64,000 nucleotides of DNA from DASQPR01 sp035263025 (GCA_035263025.1 DATFRR010000066.1:3871-67870); one strand, 5' to 3'; positions 19,182 to 28,694 are shown, counted from the first letter of the stretch. Made by a program: numbers and translations. Notes: generated from the sequence alone by a model not told the origin.

Positions 19182-20492
19182 GTGCCGAAGGAGTCCCCCT
19201 ACCCGCTGGGTCTACGCCTGAACGGCCGGCGCGTGCTGGTCGTCGGCGGTGGAACGGTCGCGACGCGCCGCGTGCCGCCGCTGCTCGCGGCCGGTGCTGA
19301 CGTCACCATCGTGTCGCCGGATGTGTCGCCGGCACTGCATGCGCTGGTCGATCGCGGCCGGGTCAGATGGCAAGCGCGCCGGTTCGAACCGTCCGACGTC
19401 GACGGCGCATGGCTCGTGCACGCCGCGCTAGACGACGCCGCGGCGGCCGCGGTGGTCAGCGCGGCCGCCGCCGAGCGGCGGGTGTTCTGCGTACGAGCCG
19501 ATGACCGCCACGAGGCAACCGCGTGGACACCGGCCGTGACGCGCCACGGGCCGGTCACCGTCGCGGTGCTGAGCGGCGGCGACCCGCGAAGGTCGATGAC
19601 GGTACGGGACCGGATCGCAGCCGGCCTGGCAGACGGCCGCTTGGATCCCGTCGCAAGCGGCGCGGACGTGGCTGCCGGCGCCGGGAACGCCGACGCCTCC
19701 GACGCTGGCGAGCAGCGCCAGGACGACAAAGCCGCGCCTCGGGGGATCGGCTCGGTGACATTGATCGGTGCGGGACCCGGCGATCCAGAGCTGATCACCG
19801 TCAAGGGGCGTCGCCTGCTTGCCACCGCCACCGTTGTGGTGGCCGACCACCTTGCGCCCGGTCTGCTGCTCGACGAGCTCGGGCCGGATGTGGAGGTGGT
19901 GGACGCGGCGAAGCTGCCGTTCGGGCCGCAGCGCGGGCAGGAGGAGATCAACCGAATCCTGGTGGACCGGGCACTTGCCGGGCACACCGTGGTCCGGCTG
20001 AAGGGCGGCGACTCGTACATTTTCGGCCGCGGCGCCGAGGAGGTGCTCGCGTGCGCGTCGGCGGGCGTACCAGTGACCGTGGTGCCCGGTGTCACGAGTG
20101 CGTTCGCCGCGCCGGCCGCCGCGGGGATCCCGGTGACGCAACGTGGTGTGACGCATGACGTCGTCGTGGTGACCGGACACATTCCACCCGGCGAGCCTGG
20201 CTCGCTCGTGGACTGGCCGGCGATCGCGCGCCTGCGCGGCACGGTGTGCATCCTGATGGGGCTCGCGAATATCGAGGCGATCGCCGCCGCGTTGCTCGAC
20301 GGTGGACGCGATCCGGCCACGCCGGCCGCCGCCGTACAGGAGGGCACCACGCCGTACCAGCGGGTCGTGCGTGCTCCGCTGAACGAGATCGCCGCGGCGA
20401 CCGCGGCGGCCGACCTCCGGTCACCGGCGGTCGTGATCGTGGGCGACGTCGCCGCGACCCTTCCGCCCACGATCGGGTCGGCACCGACGTGA
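19182..20492 (+). CDS. cysG: Siroheme synthase: precorrin-2 dehydrogenase domain fused to uroporphyrinogen-III C-methyltransferase
   Basis: The protein has 436 residues. The N-terminal half (about 1-150) is the NAD-binding dehydrogenase/chelatase domain, with RVLVVGGGTVATRRVPPLLAAG and FCVRADD. A linker of about 35 residues rich in Asp/Ala/Gly follows. The C-terminal SAM-dependent methyltransferase has VTLIGAGPGDPELITVKG, DHLAPGLLLDEL, RLKGGDSYIFGRGAEE and VVPGVTSAFAAPAAAGIPVTQRG. Together they convert uroporphyrinogen III to siroheme, needed for sulfite and nitrite reduction. The order is the same as in mycobacterial CysG. The ferrochelatase dimerisation part looks short. Confidence 0.93.
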   Translation: MPKESPYPLGLRLNGRRVLVVGGGTVATRRVPPLLAAGADVTIVSPDVSPALHALVDRGRVRWQARRFEPSDVDGAWLVHAALDDAAAAAVVSAAAAERRVFCVRADDRHEATAWTPAVTRHGPVTVAVLSGGDPRRSMTVRDRIAAGLADGRLDPVASGADVAAGAGNADASDAGEQRQDDKAAPRGIGSVTLIGAGPGDPELITVKGRRLLATATVVVADHLAPGLLLDELGPDVEVVDAAKLPFGPQRGQEEINRILVDRALAGHTVVRLKGGDSYIFGRGAEEVLACASAGVPVTVVPGVTSAFAAPAAAGIPVTQRGVTHDVVVVTGHIPPGEPGSLVDWPAIARLRGTVCILMGLANIEAIAAALLDGGRDPATPAAAVQEGTTPYQRVVRAPLNEIAAATAAADLRSPAVVIVGDVAATLPPTIGSAPT

Positions 20493-20596
20493 GCCGCACG
20501 AACCGCCGTCTCGCGGTCTGAGCCGGACCAATCACCGTCCTGCGGACCGGGAAATCGGGTGGTTGGTCGCGTCGCCGTCCGGGATCCTGATAGCTC

Positions 20597-21769
20597 GTGA
20601 CCATTGACATCATCGACCAGGGGGTGACCCCGGACGCGATCGAAACGGGGGACCCGGTCGGGGTGCCGCCGTATTCGTTCACGCTTGACGACACCGACAC
20701 GCCGCATGACGTGATCGATGCGTTGGCGCTCGCGCCGTTCGTGTCGGGTGCGCAGCCGTGGTCGCACAGTGCGGTGATCGCTCGCGCGCGGACTGACGCG
20801 CCGCTCATGCCGTCCGACGCTACGGTCGCGCGATCGTCCAAGGCGGGCAGCAGCATCGCTCATCTCGTGGTGGGCGACGGCTGGACGCTGCGGGCGGTGC
20901 GCTGGTCCAATCAACGTGCCCTGGTCAGCGTTACCGCGGTGACCGACGAGCTGGCGCGGCGCATCCTCGCCGAGGCCACCAAGGATGCGGCGGAGGCTCG
21001 CGTCGAAACGCGCGTGCCGATCGGGTTCTGGCACATGGTGCATGGCCCAGTTCGCACCGAACGGATGATCGCACGCCAGCCGTGGGCGGACGTACGCCGC
21101 AACTACGCATCCACGGTTGCCACGCAGTTCGATCGACTCGTCGGCGTACGCCCGCCGACCATTCGTGGTCGCCTGATCCTGCTGCACGGCGCGCCGGGGA
21201 CCGGCAAGACGACCGCGCTGCGCAGCCTCGCTACCGAGTGGCGGGATTGGTGCCAGATGGACTGCGTACTCGACGCCGAGCGGCTGTTCAACGACCCGCG
21301 CTATCTCATGAACGTCGCGATGGGCGTCGATAGCGACAGCGACGACGACGATAGCGACGATGACAGCGACGACACCGCCGGCAATGAGTCCGGCACGCGA
21401 CGCTGGCGGATGTTGCTGCTCGAGGACTGTGACGAGCTGATTCGCGTGGACGCGAAGGCGGCCACCGGCCAGGCGTTGTCGCGACTGCTCAACCTGACCG
21501 ACGGGCTGTTCGGCCACGGCCGCCAGGTGCTGGTGGCGATCACCACGAACGAGGATCTCGCGCGACTGCACCCGGCCACCGTTCGGCCGGGTCGCTGCCT
21601 CGCCCAGATCGAGGTCGGCCGGCTGCCTCGCGACGAGGCCGTCGCGTGGCTCGGCGCCACGGACGGCGTCGGTCCGGAGGGCGCAACGCTCGCCGAGCTC
21701 TACGCCCTGCGCTCCGGTGACTCGACGGCAAAGATCGATCTGCCGGCCGCGACCGGCATGTACCTGTAA
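20597..21769 (+). CDS. AAA-family ATPase with DUF5925-like N-terminus
   Basis: The protein has 390 residues from GTG 20597. The N-terminal 130 residues (SFTLDDTDTPHDVIDALALAPFVSGAQPW) match the pattern I associate with DUF5925. The ATPase has Walker A HGAPGTGKTTALRSL (198-205 core), Walker B MLLLEDCDE (272-280), sensor ITTNEDLARLHPATVRPGR with the arginine finger region, and a C-terminal lid. Residues 245-259 are a run of Asp and Ser placed just before Walker B, an acidic insertion. Function is unknown. It stands alone, 104 bp after cysG. Confidence 0.85.
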   Translation: MTIDIIDQGVTPDAIETGDPVGVPPYSFTLDDTDTPHDVIDALALAPFVSGAQPWSHSAVIARARTDAPLMPSDATVARSSKAGSSIAHLVVGDGWTLRAVRWSNQRALVSVTAVTDELARRILAEATKDAAEARVETRVPIGFWHMVHGPVRTERMIARQPWADVRRNYASTVATQFDRLVGVRPPTIRGRLILLHGAPGTGKTTALRSLATEWRDWCQMDCVLDAERLFNDPRYLMNVAMGVDSDSDDDDSDDDSDDTAGNESGTRRWRMLLLEDCDELIRVDAKAATGQALSRLLNLTDGLFGHGRQVLVAITTNEDLARLHPATVRPGRCLAQIEVGRLPRDEAVAWLGATDGVGPEGATLAELYALRSGDSTAKIDLPAATGMYL

Positions 21770-21790
21770 CGCACAGACACCCGGCCCGGG

Positions 21791-24394
21791 CTACTGCTCG
21801 CTCAGCAGCAGCGCGCAGCGGATCAGGCCGAGGTGGCTATAGGCCTGCGGATGGTTGCCGAGGCCACGTTCCGCTTCCGGCTCGTACTGCTCGGGCAACA
21901 GGCCGGTCGGTCCGGCGCAGTCGAGCATCTGCTCGAAGAGCTCTTCGGCGTCGGCCCGCCGGCCGGTGCGCAGGTACGCCTCGATCATCCACGCCGCGCA
22001 CAGGTGGAAGCCGCCCTCGCGGCCGGGCAGGCCGTCGTCCCACCGGTAGCGGTAGACCGTCGGGCCACTGCGCAGCTCCGCCTCGATCTTCAGCACGGTC
22101 GCGAGGAACCGTGGATCGTCGTCCGGAAGGAGGCCGGACAAGCCGATCCAGAGCGACGACGCGTCCAGGTCCTCGTCGCCGTACGCCACCGTGTAGGCGC
22201 CGACCTTCTCGTGCCAGCCGTACGTGAGCACGTTCTCGGCGATCCGATCGCGCAACTCGATCCACTCCGGCCGCGGCGCGGACCCGATCGCGGCCAGCGC
22301 TTCGAGTGCGCGGTTCACGGTCAGCCAGCACATCACCTTGGAGTAGACGTAGTGCCGGGGCGGCAAGCGCGCCTCCCAAAGGCCGTGGTCCGGCTCGTGC
22401 CACCTTCGGTCCACCGCCTCTACCATCGCGTCGAGCACCCGTCGGTCCGCGTCGGTCGCGACGCCTCGCCGCTTGATCACCGCCGCGATGAGATCCGCGA
22501 TCGGCCCGAATACGTCGAGTTGCACCTGACGGTTCGCGGCGTTGCCGACGCGTACCGGGCGGGATCCGGCGTACCCGGGCAGGGTGTCCAGAACGGCCTC
22601 CGGGCCGAGGTCGCTGCCGTCGATCGCGTAGAGCGGATGCAGGCGCTCCGGGTGCCCGCCGGTGCCCTCCACGCAACGGTCGACCCATCGCAGGTAGGCC
22701 TCGGCCTCCTCGAGGGACCCGAGGTCGACGAGTTCGCGGGCGGACATCGCGGCGTCCCGCAGCCAGCAGTAGCGGTAATCCCAGTTGCGTACGCCGCCGA
22801 GCTCCTCGGGCAGCGACGATGTGGCTGCCGCAAGGATCGAACCGGTTGGCTCATGCGACAACCCGCGAAGCGTCAGCGCGCTACGGCGCACCAGATCGCG
22901 CGCGGTGGCCGGCAAGGACAGGCCGGCCGCCCAGTCGCGCCACGGCGTTTCGGCGGACACCTGACGTTCAACGGGGACCTCGTGCGGCGGGTCCAAGCGG
23001 TTCGAGCCGAGCCGCAGCTCAAGAACGCACTCGCCACCGAGCAGATCGAGGTCGATCACCGCGCGTGCGGTGTCGTGACCGGCCTCGTCCGCGACGTCCC
23101 ACTCGACCCCGGGCGCGTAGAGCGCGATCGGCTGGTTCGAACCCAGCACGAGCAGACCATCGCCCAGCGGTTGCAGGCCGACGGCGACTTGACCGAATTC
23201 CGGCCGGGGTGCGAATTCGACGCTGGCGCGTCCGTGGCCGGAGAGGACCCGGACCAGCGATGTGGAGTCCGTGTCGGCGTCCGGGTAGCCGCCGCTGTCG
23301 AGAAAGTCGGTGACGGTGAGTCCCGACCACCGTGTCTCGACGGTCATCGTGCCGGGTCGGTAGCGCTGGCCCAGTGGCAGCCCAGCGCGATCGGCCGGTC
23401 GAACCGCGAAACGTCCGGCGGGTGGCCCGCCCAGCAGATCCGCGAAGACCGCCGAGGAATCCGGCCGCGGGTAGCACAGCCACGTGATCGTGGAGTCCGG
23501 CGCGACGAGCGCGACGGTACGACGGTTGGACAGCATCGAATGTCGCTCGATCGGCACCGCGCGCTCGCCGTAGAGCCAGGCCCGGCGGGCGTTGAGCACG
23601 AGCCCGAGCACGCGCGCGGCGGACAACGGGTCGCTGACCCGATAGGCCGCCGCGGTCGGACCGGGACCGACCTTGATGCCGACGTCCGGACCGTGCAATT
23701 CGGTGAACGCGTTCTCGTCGGTCACGTCGTCGCCGAGGAACAGCACGGCGCTTGCCGACAGCTGCATCCGCAACGCGTTCAACGCGGTGCCCTTGTGGGT
23801 GGCCAGCACCGACAGTTCGACGACCGACTTGCCCGACGTGACGTAGACGTCGGGCCACGTGGCGGGTCCGGCGCGCACCGCGTCGAGCACGTGGTCTGCG
23901 ATCTCGGGCGTGGCGGTGCGCAGGTGCACCGCCACCGATGCCGGCTTGCGTTCGAGCCGCACCCCGGGCGCGCCGTCGACGAGCGACACCAGCGCGCTCT
24001 CCAGCTGTTCGCGCAACGCCACCTGGGCAGGCGCGAGGCGCTCCACGAACCCGATGTCGAATTCGCTGCCGTGCGATCCGACGAGGTGCACCTCGCTTGG
24101 CAGGCGGGACAGTGCCGCCAAATCGCGCAGCGCCCGACCGGACACCACGGCCGCGGTGGTCTGCGGAAGCGAGGCCAGCGATCGCAACGCCGCGACCGCC
24201 TCGGGCAGTGGCACTGCCTGCGTCGGATCCTCGACGAGCGGAGCGAGCGTGCCGTCGTAGTCACACGCGACGAGAAGTTGCGGGGCACGTGCGATCCGCC
24301 CAATGGCGCCGCGGAGATCGGCACCGAGCACACCAGCATCCGACGGCGCCGCGGGAAGCGGCGCCGTCGGGGTCGGGGGCGGATTTACGATCAC
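21791..24394 (-). CDS. Fusion of trehalose-6-phosphate phosphatase (OtsB) and GH15 glycosidase (trehalase-like)
   Basis: The protein has 867 residues. Residues about 30-260 are a HAD phosphatase of the OtsB type: VACDYDGTLAPL (Asp45, Asp47), VVSGR, GSHGSEF, and FLGDDVTDENAF. Residues about 270-867 are a GH15 glucoamylase/trehalase domain: LVAPDSTITWLCYPRPDSSAVFA, GGVRNWDYRYCWLRDAAMSA, LDVFGPIADL and REGGFHLCAAWMIEAYLRTGR. Mycobacterial GH15 relatives act as trehalases. Its GTG overlaps the otsA stop (GTGA), so phosphatase and synthase are co-produced. Whether the GH15 part cleaves trehalose or an alpha-glucan is unproven. Confidence 0.93.
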   Translation of the reverse strand: MIVNPPPTPTAPLPAAPSDAGVLGADLRGAIGRIARAPQLLVACDYDGTLAPLVEDPTQAVPLPEAVAALRSLASLPQTTAAVVSGRALRDLAALSRLPSEVHLVGSHGSEFDIGFVERLAPAQVALREQLESALVSLVDGAPGVRLERKPASVAVHLRTATPEIADHVLDAVRAGPATWPDVYVTSGKSVVELSVLATHKGTALNALRMQLSASAVLFLGDDVTDENAFTELHGPDVGIKVGPGPTAAAYRVSDPLSAARVLGLVLNARRAWLYGERAVPIERHSMLSNRRTVALVAPDSTITWLCYPRPDSSAVFADLLGGPPAGRFAVRPADRAGLPLGQRYRPGTMTVETRWSGLTVTDFLDSGGYPDADTDSTSLVRVLSGHGRASVEFAPRPEFGQVAVGLQPLGDGLLVLGSNQPIALYAPGVEWDVADEAGHDTARAVIDLDLLGGECVLELRLGSNRLDPPHEVPVERQVSAETPWRDWAAGLSLPATARDLVRRSALTLRGLSHEPTGSILAAATSSLPEELGGVRNWDYRYCWLRDAAMSARELVDLGSLEEAEAYLRWVDRCVEGTGGHPERLHPLYAIDGSDLGPEAVLDTLPGYAGSRPVRVGNAANRQVQLDVFGPIADLIAAVIKRRGVATDADRRVLDAMVEAVDRRWHEPDHGLWEARLPPRHYVYSKVMCWLTVNRALEALAAIGSAPRPEWIELRDRIAENVLTYGWHEKVGAYTVAYGDEDLDASSLWIGLSGLLPDDDPRFLATVLKIEAELRSGPTVYRYRWDDGLPGREGGFHLCAAWMIEAYLRTGRRADAEELFEQMLDCAGPTGLLPEQYEPEAERGLGNHPQAYSHLGLIRCALLLSEQ

Positions 24395-26100
24395 AGTTGC
24401 TGCTCCCCAACGTCCTGATCCACGCGGTGGCCGTTCGAACTGATCATGTCGGCGGTCGGCGCGCGCAGCGTGCCGCGCGAGGCGTCACGACCGGCCGACG
24501 TGCCATTGTCCACGCTGCCAGACACGGACGCATCGGGGGACTGGTTGTTCGCTTCGCGAGACAGCTCCTCCGCGCTGGTCACTCCGCCGTCCGACGATGC
24601 GGCCTCGTCGGCGGCCGCGGCCAGTTCCGATGACGCCGGTGGCACGCCGCGAACGCCGCCGAGCGCTTCGAGGAACGCGTGCGCCCAATGTGAGACATCG
24701 TGGGTACGCAGGAACCGGCGCATTGCCCGCATCCGACGCATGCCGTCCATCGGGTCGACGGTAGTGGCGCGGAGCAACGTGTCCTTCATCCCGTCGAGGT
24801 CGTACGGGTTGACCAGGAACGCCTGCCGGAGGTCACCCGCCGCGCCGGCGAACTCGGACAGCACGAGCGCGCCACCGAGGTCGACCCGCGACGCGACATA
24901 CTCCTTCGCGACCAGGTTCATGCCGTCCCGCAACGGCGTGACCATCATCACGTCCGCGGCGCAGAACAACGCGACGAGCTCGCTGCGGTTGTACGACTGG
25001 TGCAAATAGTGCACGGCCGGCACGCCGACCCGGCCGTAGTCGCCGTTGATGCGACCGACCTCGCGTTCCACGTCGATGCGCAGCGCCTGGTAGCGCTCGA
25101 CACGTTCCCGACTGGGCGTCGCGACCTGGACCATGACGGTCTCCGGCACCGACAGCCGCCCCTCCGACAGCAGCTCGCGGAACGCCTTGATGCGGCCCTC
25201 GATGCCCTTGGTGTAGTCGAGCCGGTCGACGCCGAGGATGACCGTCTTCGGTTCACCGAGCTCGACCCGGATCCGCTCGGCGCGTTGCCTGACCAGCGGG
25301 CTGAGCGCGAGACCCTCGATCTCGCCGACGTCGATCGAGATCGGGAACGCGTCGGCGCGCACCTCACGGCCGTCCACCTCGACAACGTTTCCGCGCGGCC
25401 GCAGTCCGAGCAGGTGCCTGGTGAGCCGCAGGAAGTTCTGCGCGCCGAGTGGGCGCTGGAACCCGACGAGGTCCGCCCCCAGCAACCCGTGCAGAATCTC
25501 GACGCGTCGTGGCAGTTGCATGAACAACTCGACCGGCGGGAACGGGATGTGCAGGAAGAAGCCGATGCGCAGGTCCGGTCGGGTACGGCGGAGGATCGAG
25601 GGTACGAGCTGCAGTTGGTAGTCCTGGATCCACACTGTGGCGCCCGGGTCGGCCACGCGCGCGGTCTCCGCGGCGAACCGTTCGTTGACCCGCGAGAACG
25701 AGTCCCACCACTTGCGTTTGTAGACCGGCGTCTCGATGGCGTCGTGGTAGAGCGGCCACAGGCTCGCGTTGGAGAAACCCTCGTAGTAGCGCTCGATGTC
25801 GTCCGCGGTGAGCGGCACCGGATGCAGTTCGACACCGTCGACCTTGACCTGCCCGCGCCGATAGTCGTCGCCATGGTCGCGGCCGGCGGTCGGCTCGCGG
25901 CGGCGCGGCCGGTCGAACCGGGCGACCTCTTGGTCGGTTGACACACCACCGGACCAACCGATCCAACTGCCAGCGTGCTCGACCAGCACGGGATGCAGCG
26001 CGGTCACCAGTCCACCCGGACTCCGCCGCCAGGAACGGCCAGCTTCGGTGATCACCTCGTCGACTGGGAGCCGGTTCGCGACGACGACGAACGAACTCAC
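24391..26100 (-). CDS. otsA: Trehalose-6-phosphate synthase
   Basis: The protein has 569 residues, a GT20 enzyme that makes trehalose-6-phosphate from UDP- or ADP-glucose and glucose-6-phosphate. Motifs are FVVVANRLPVD, WIGWSGG, WPLYHD, WIQDYQLQLVP, IGFFLHIPFPP, GVDRLDYTKGIEGRI, HQSYNRSELVALFCAADVMM and TPLRDGMNLVAKEYVASR. The last 90 residues are Ser/Ala/Asp-rich, extend beyond the family and look disordered. GTG 26100 follows CGAGGAGGCGGC. It is the first gene of a two-gene operon with the OtsB-GH15 fusion. Confidence 0.96.
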   Translation of the reverse strand: MSSFVVVANRLPVDEVITEAGRSWRRSPGGLVTALHPVLVEHAGSWIGWSGGVSTDQEVARFDRPRRREPTAGRDHGDDYRRGQVKVDGVELHPVPLTADDIERYYEGFSNASLWPLYHDAIETPVYKRKWWDSFSRVNERFAAETARVADPGATVWIQDYQLQLVPSILRRTRPDLRIGFFLHIPFPPVELFMQLPRRVEILHGLLGADLVGFQRPLGAQNFLRLTRHLLGLRPRGNVVEVDGREVRADAFPISIDVGEIEGLALSPLVRQRAERIRVELGEPKTVILGVDRLDYTKGIEGRIKAFRELLSEGRLSVPETVMVQVATPSRERVERYQALRIDVEREVGRINGDYGRVGVPAVHYLHQSYNRSELVALFCAADVMMVTPLRDGMNLVAKEYVASRVDLGGALVLSEFAGAAGDLRQAFLVNPYDLDGMKDTLLRATTVDPMDGMRRMRAMRRFLRTHDVSHWAHAFLEALGGVRGVPPASSELAAAADEAASSDGGVTSAEELSREANNQSPDASVSGSVDNGTSAGRDASRGTLRAPTADMISSNGHRVDQDVGEQQL

Positions 26101-26136
26101 GCCGCCTCCTCGGTTAAGCCATGATCGACACTATCC

Positions 26137-26185
26137 GTGTTTTATCACCTGGACAACCAAAACTCGGTAGTGATGGACAAAACAC
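26137..26185. promoter_or_regulatory. Interrupted inverted repeat upstream of otsA
   Basis: GTGTTTTATCAC (26137-26148) is mirrored by GTGATGGACAAAACAC (26170-26185). Pairing GTGTTTT/AAAACAC and ATCAC/GTGAT gives 12 base pairs with a four-base bulge around a 21-base centre. The surrounding 100 bp are the most AT-rich of this gap, so it may be an operator or part of the otsA promoter. Confidence 0.4.
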
Positions 26186-26584
26186 GCAATCCGTGCTAAC
26201 CGTGCAGGCGTACGGGCTTGCAAAGTCGTACGGCGACGACACGGCGTGCCGCTCGTCGGGTCGATGTGGGCGACGGCGGCCACACCTGGAAAGATTGTCC
26301 GCGGCCGGGCCGCGTAAACGCGTCGCGCCGGATCGCCTCGGCAATGTTGATCACACGGTGACGTCTGTCGACAACGGATCGCGGTCGCAACGTGGACATC
26401 GCGTGCTGCGACAAGCGGTGGCCGCCGTGGATCGGCACGGACGATGATCCACGCGCGACGGCGAGGCCAGCCGGCGTCGACTAACGGCCGGCAGACCGAC
26501 CGGTGGTCTGCCCGCACCCGCCACTACCGACACCGTGACCGACGACCGACACCGTGACCGACGACGAAGAGGGATCAGCAGACC
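26186..26584. other. Intergenic region between divergent otsA and ettA
   Basis: With the inverted repeat beside it, the gene-free gap is 26101-26584. I find no convincing gene in it: the open frames are Arg-rich in every reading. The last 60 bp contain the short direct repeat ACCGTGACCGACGAC just before the ettA GTG. It presumably holds promoters for both directions. Confidence 0.5.
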
Positions 26585-28261
26585 GTGGCGCAGTTCATTT
26601 ACACGCTGGATAGGGCGCGCAGAGCGCACGGCGACAAGGTCGTGCTCGACGACGTCACGCTCAGTTTCCTGCCCGGCGCGAAGATCGGCGTGGTCGGTCC
26701 GAACGGTGCCGGCAAGTCGAGCCTCCTCCGGATCATGGCGGGACAGGACCGACCGACGAACGGCGAGGCGCGCCTCATGCCCGGCTACACCGTCGGGCTG
26801 CTCGCCCAGGAGCCGGCGCTCAACGACGCGAAGACCGTGCTCGGCAACATCGAAGAGGCGGTCGACGAGACCAAGGCGAAGCTCGAACGGTTCAACAAGA
26901 TTGCCGAGCAGCTCGCGACCGACTACTCCGACGAGCTCATGGCCGAGATGGGCCGGCTGCAGGAAGAGCTCGATCATGCCGATGCGTGGGACATCGACTC
27001 CAAGCTCGAACTGGCGATGGACGCGTTGCGCTGCCCGCCGCCCGACGCGGACGTGACGACGCTCTCCGGTGGCGAGCGGCGCCGCGTGGCGCTGTGCAAG
27101 CTCCTGCTCCAGGAACCCGACCTGCTGCTGCTCGACGAGCCGACGAACCATCTGGACGCAGAGAGCGTGCAGTGGCTCGAGCAGCACCTCGGCAAGTACG
27201 CGGGGACCGTCGTCGCGATCACCCACGACCGCTACTTCCTGGACAATGTCGCGCAATGGATCCTCGAGATCGACCGGGGGCACACGTACCCCTACGAGGG
27301 CAACTACTCGACGTACCTGGAGAAGAAGGCAGCTCGCCTCGCGGTCGAGGGCCGCAAGGACGCCAAGATGAAGAAGCGTCTCTCCGACGAGTTGGAGTGG
27401 GTGCGCTCGAACGCGCGGGCGCGGCAAACCAAGTCGCGTGCTCGGCTCGACCGCTACGAGGAGATGGCGACCGAAGCCGAGAAGACGCGCAAGCTCGACT
27501 TCGAGGAGATCCAGATCCCGCCGGGTCCCCGGCTGGGCAACCTGGTCATCGAGGCGAGCCACCTCGTCAAGGGGTTCGGCGAGCGCGTGCTCATCAACGA
27601 TCTGTCGTTCTCGTTGCCGCGCAACGGGATCGTCGGAATCATCGGCCCGAACGGCGTCGGCAAGACCACGCTGTTCAAGACGATCGTCGGCCTCGAGAAG
27701 CCGGACAACGGCACCGTGAAGATCGGCGAGACGGTCAAGCTGGCGTACGTCGACCAGGCCCGCGCCGGCCTTGACCCCAACAAAACCGTCTGGCAGGTGG
27801 TGTCGGACGGCCTCGACCATCTGATGGTGGGCAAGGTCGAGATGCCGTCGCGGGCGTACGTCGCGGCATTCGGCTTCAAGGGCCCGGACCAGCAGAAGCC
27901 GACCGGCGTGCTGTCCGGCGGCGAGCGCAACCGGCTCAACCTGGCCCTGACCTTGAAGATCGGCGGCAACGTGATCCTGCTCGACGAGCCGACCAACGAC
28001 CTCGACACCGAGACGTTGTCGTCGCTGGAGAATGCGCTGCTCGACTTCCCCGGCTGTGCCGTGGTCATCTCGCACGACCGGATGTTCCTGGACCGGGTCG
28101 CGACGCACATCCTTGCCTGGGAGGGCACCGACGAGCATCCCGACTCGTGGTTCTGGTTCGAGGGCAACTTCGAGTCGTACGAACGCAACAAGATCGAGCG
28201 GATGGGCGCCGAGGCGGCCCGGCCGCACCGCGTGACTTATCGGAAGCTGACGCGTGACTGA
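26585..28261 (+). CDS. ettA: ABC-F energy-dependent translational throttle protein
   Basis: The protein has 558 residues from GTG 26585. Two ABC domains are joined by the P-site tRNA-interaction linker. Domain 1: GPNGAGKSSLLRI (Walker A), LSGGERRRVALCKLL (signature), LLLLDEPTNHLDAESV (Walker B). Linker: RKDAKMKKRLSDELEWVRSN, then KSRARLDRYEEM. Domain 2: GPNGVGKTTLFKT, LSGGERNRLNLA and ILLDEPTNDLDTET. It has no membrane segment. It binds the ribosomal E site and gates translation with ATP/ADP ratio. The mycobacterial counterpart is Rv2477c. Its stop overlaps the next start by 8 bp. Confidence 0.96.
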   Translation: MAQFIYTLDRARRAHGDKVVLDDVTLSFLPGAKIGVVGPNGAGKSSLLRIMAGQDRPTNGEARLMPGYTVGLLAQEPALNDAKTVLGNIEEAVDETKAKLERFNKIAEQLATDYSDELMAEMGRLQEELDHADAWDIDSKLELAMDALRCPPPDADVTTLSGGERRRVALCKLLLQEPDLLLLDEPTNHLDAESVQWLEQHLGKYAGTVVAITHDRYFLDNVAQWILEIDRGHTYPYEGNYSTYLEKKAARLAVEGRKDAKMKKRLSDELEWVRSNARARQTKSRARLDRYEEMATEAEKTRKLDFEEIQIPPGPRLGNLVIEASHLVKGFGERVLINDLSFSLPRNGIVGIIGPNGVGKTTLFKTIVGLEKPDNGTVKIGETVKLAYVDQARAGLDPNKTVWQVVSDGLDHLMVGKVEMPSRAYVAAFGFKGPDQQKPTGVLSGGERNRLNLALTLKIGGNVILLDEPTNDLDTETLSSLENALLDFPGCAVVISHDRMFLDRVATHILAWEGTDEHPDSWFWFEGNFESYERNKIERMGAEAARPHRVTYRKLTRD

Positions 28262-28694
28262 TTCTCGTCCAACCGCGCGCAGCGTCTACCACGCGCAGGT
28301 TCGCTGGTCGGACCCGGACGTGATGGGTCACGTCAACCATGCGCGATACCTGTCGTTCTTCGAAGATGCCCGGATGGCGCTGCTGGCCACGTCGCCGTCG
28401 GGCCTGGCCGGCACGTCCGGCGACCGCGGCTACATCGCGGCGCGGGTCGCGGTCGACTACCTCTCGCCGGCCGAGTTCCGACCCGGGATCGTGCTGCGTG
28501 TTGAATCGTCAGTGTCCCGGATCGGCACCTCGTCGTGGACGTTCGACCAGCGGATGTTCGACGGCGACCGGCCCATCGCGCGCTGCGAGTGCGTACTGGT
28601 CGCATACTCGTACGCGAACGCCAAGCCGCGTCCACTCGATGATGACGAGCGCGAGTTCTGGGAGCGTTATCTGGCTGCGGCGGGCGACGCGTGA
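28254..28694 (+). CDS. Hot-dog acyl-CoA thioesterase (first of pair)
   Basis: The protein has 146 residues. The 4HBT signature is YHAQVRWSDPDVMGHVNHARYLSFFEDAR, with the catalytic Asp in WSDPD and the VNHARY loop. The strand pattern VDYLSPAEFRPGIVLRVESS follows. The product is probably a tetramer that hydrolyses short or aromatic acyl-CoA. GTG 28254 lies inside the end of ettA, so expression is coupled. Rv2475c near mycobacterial ettA is the likely counterpart. Confidence 0.9.
   Translation: MTDSRPTARSVYHAQVRWSDPDVMGHVNHARYLSFFEDARMALLATSPSGLAGTSGDRGYIAARVAVDYLSPAEFRPGIVLRVESSVSRIGTSSWTFDQRMFDGDRPIARCECVLVAYSYANAKPRPLDDDEREFWERYLAAAGDA

Noticed and set aside
21833..24418. 861-codon plus-strand frame opposite the OtsB-GH15 gene
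   Set aside because: No recognisable domain; the opposite strand carries complete OtsB and GH15 motifs.
26121..26447. Plus-strand 108-codon frame between otsA and ettA
   Set aside because: Arg/Ser-rich reading without homology, overlapping the inverted repeat and AT-rich promoter-like sequence.
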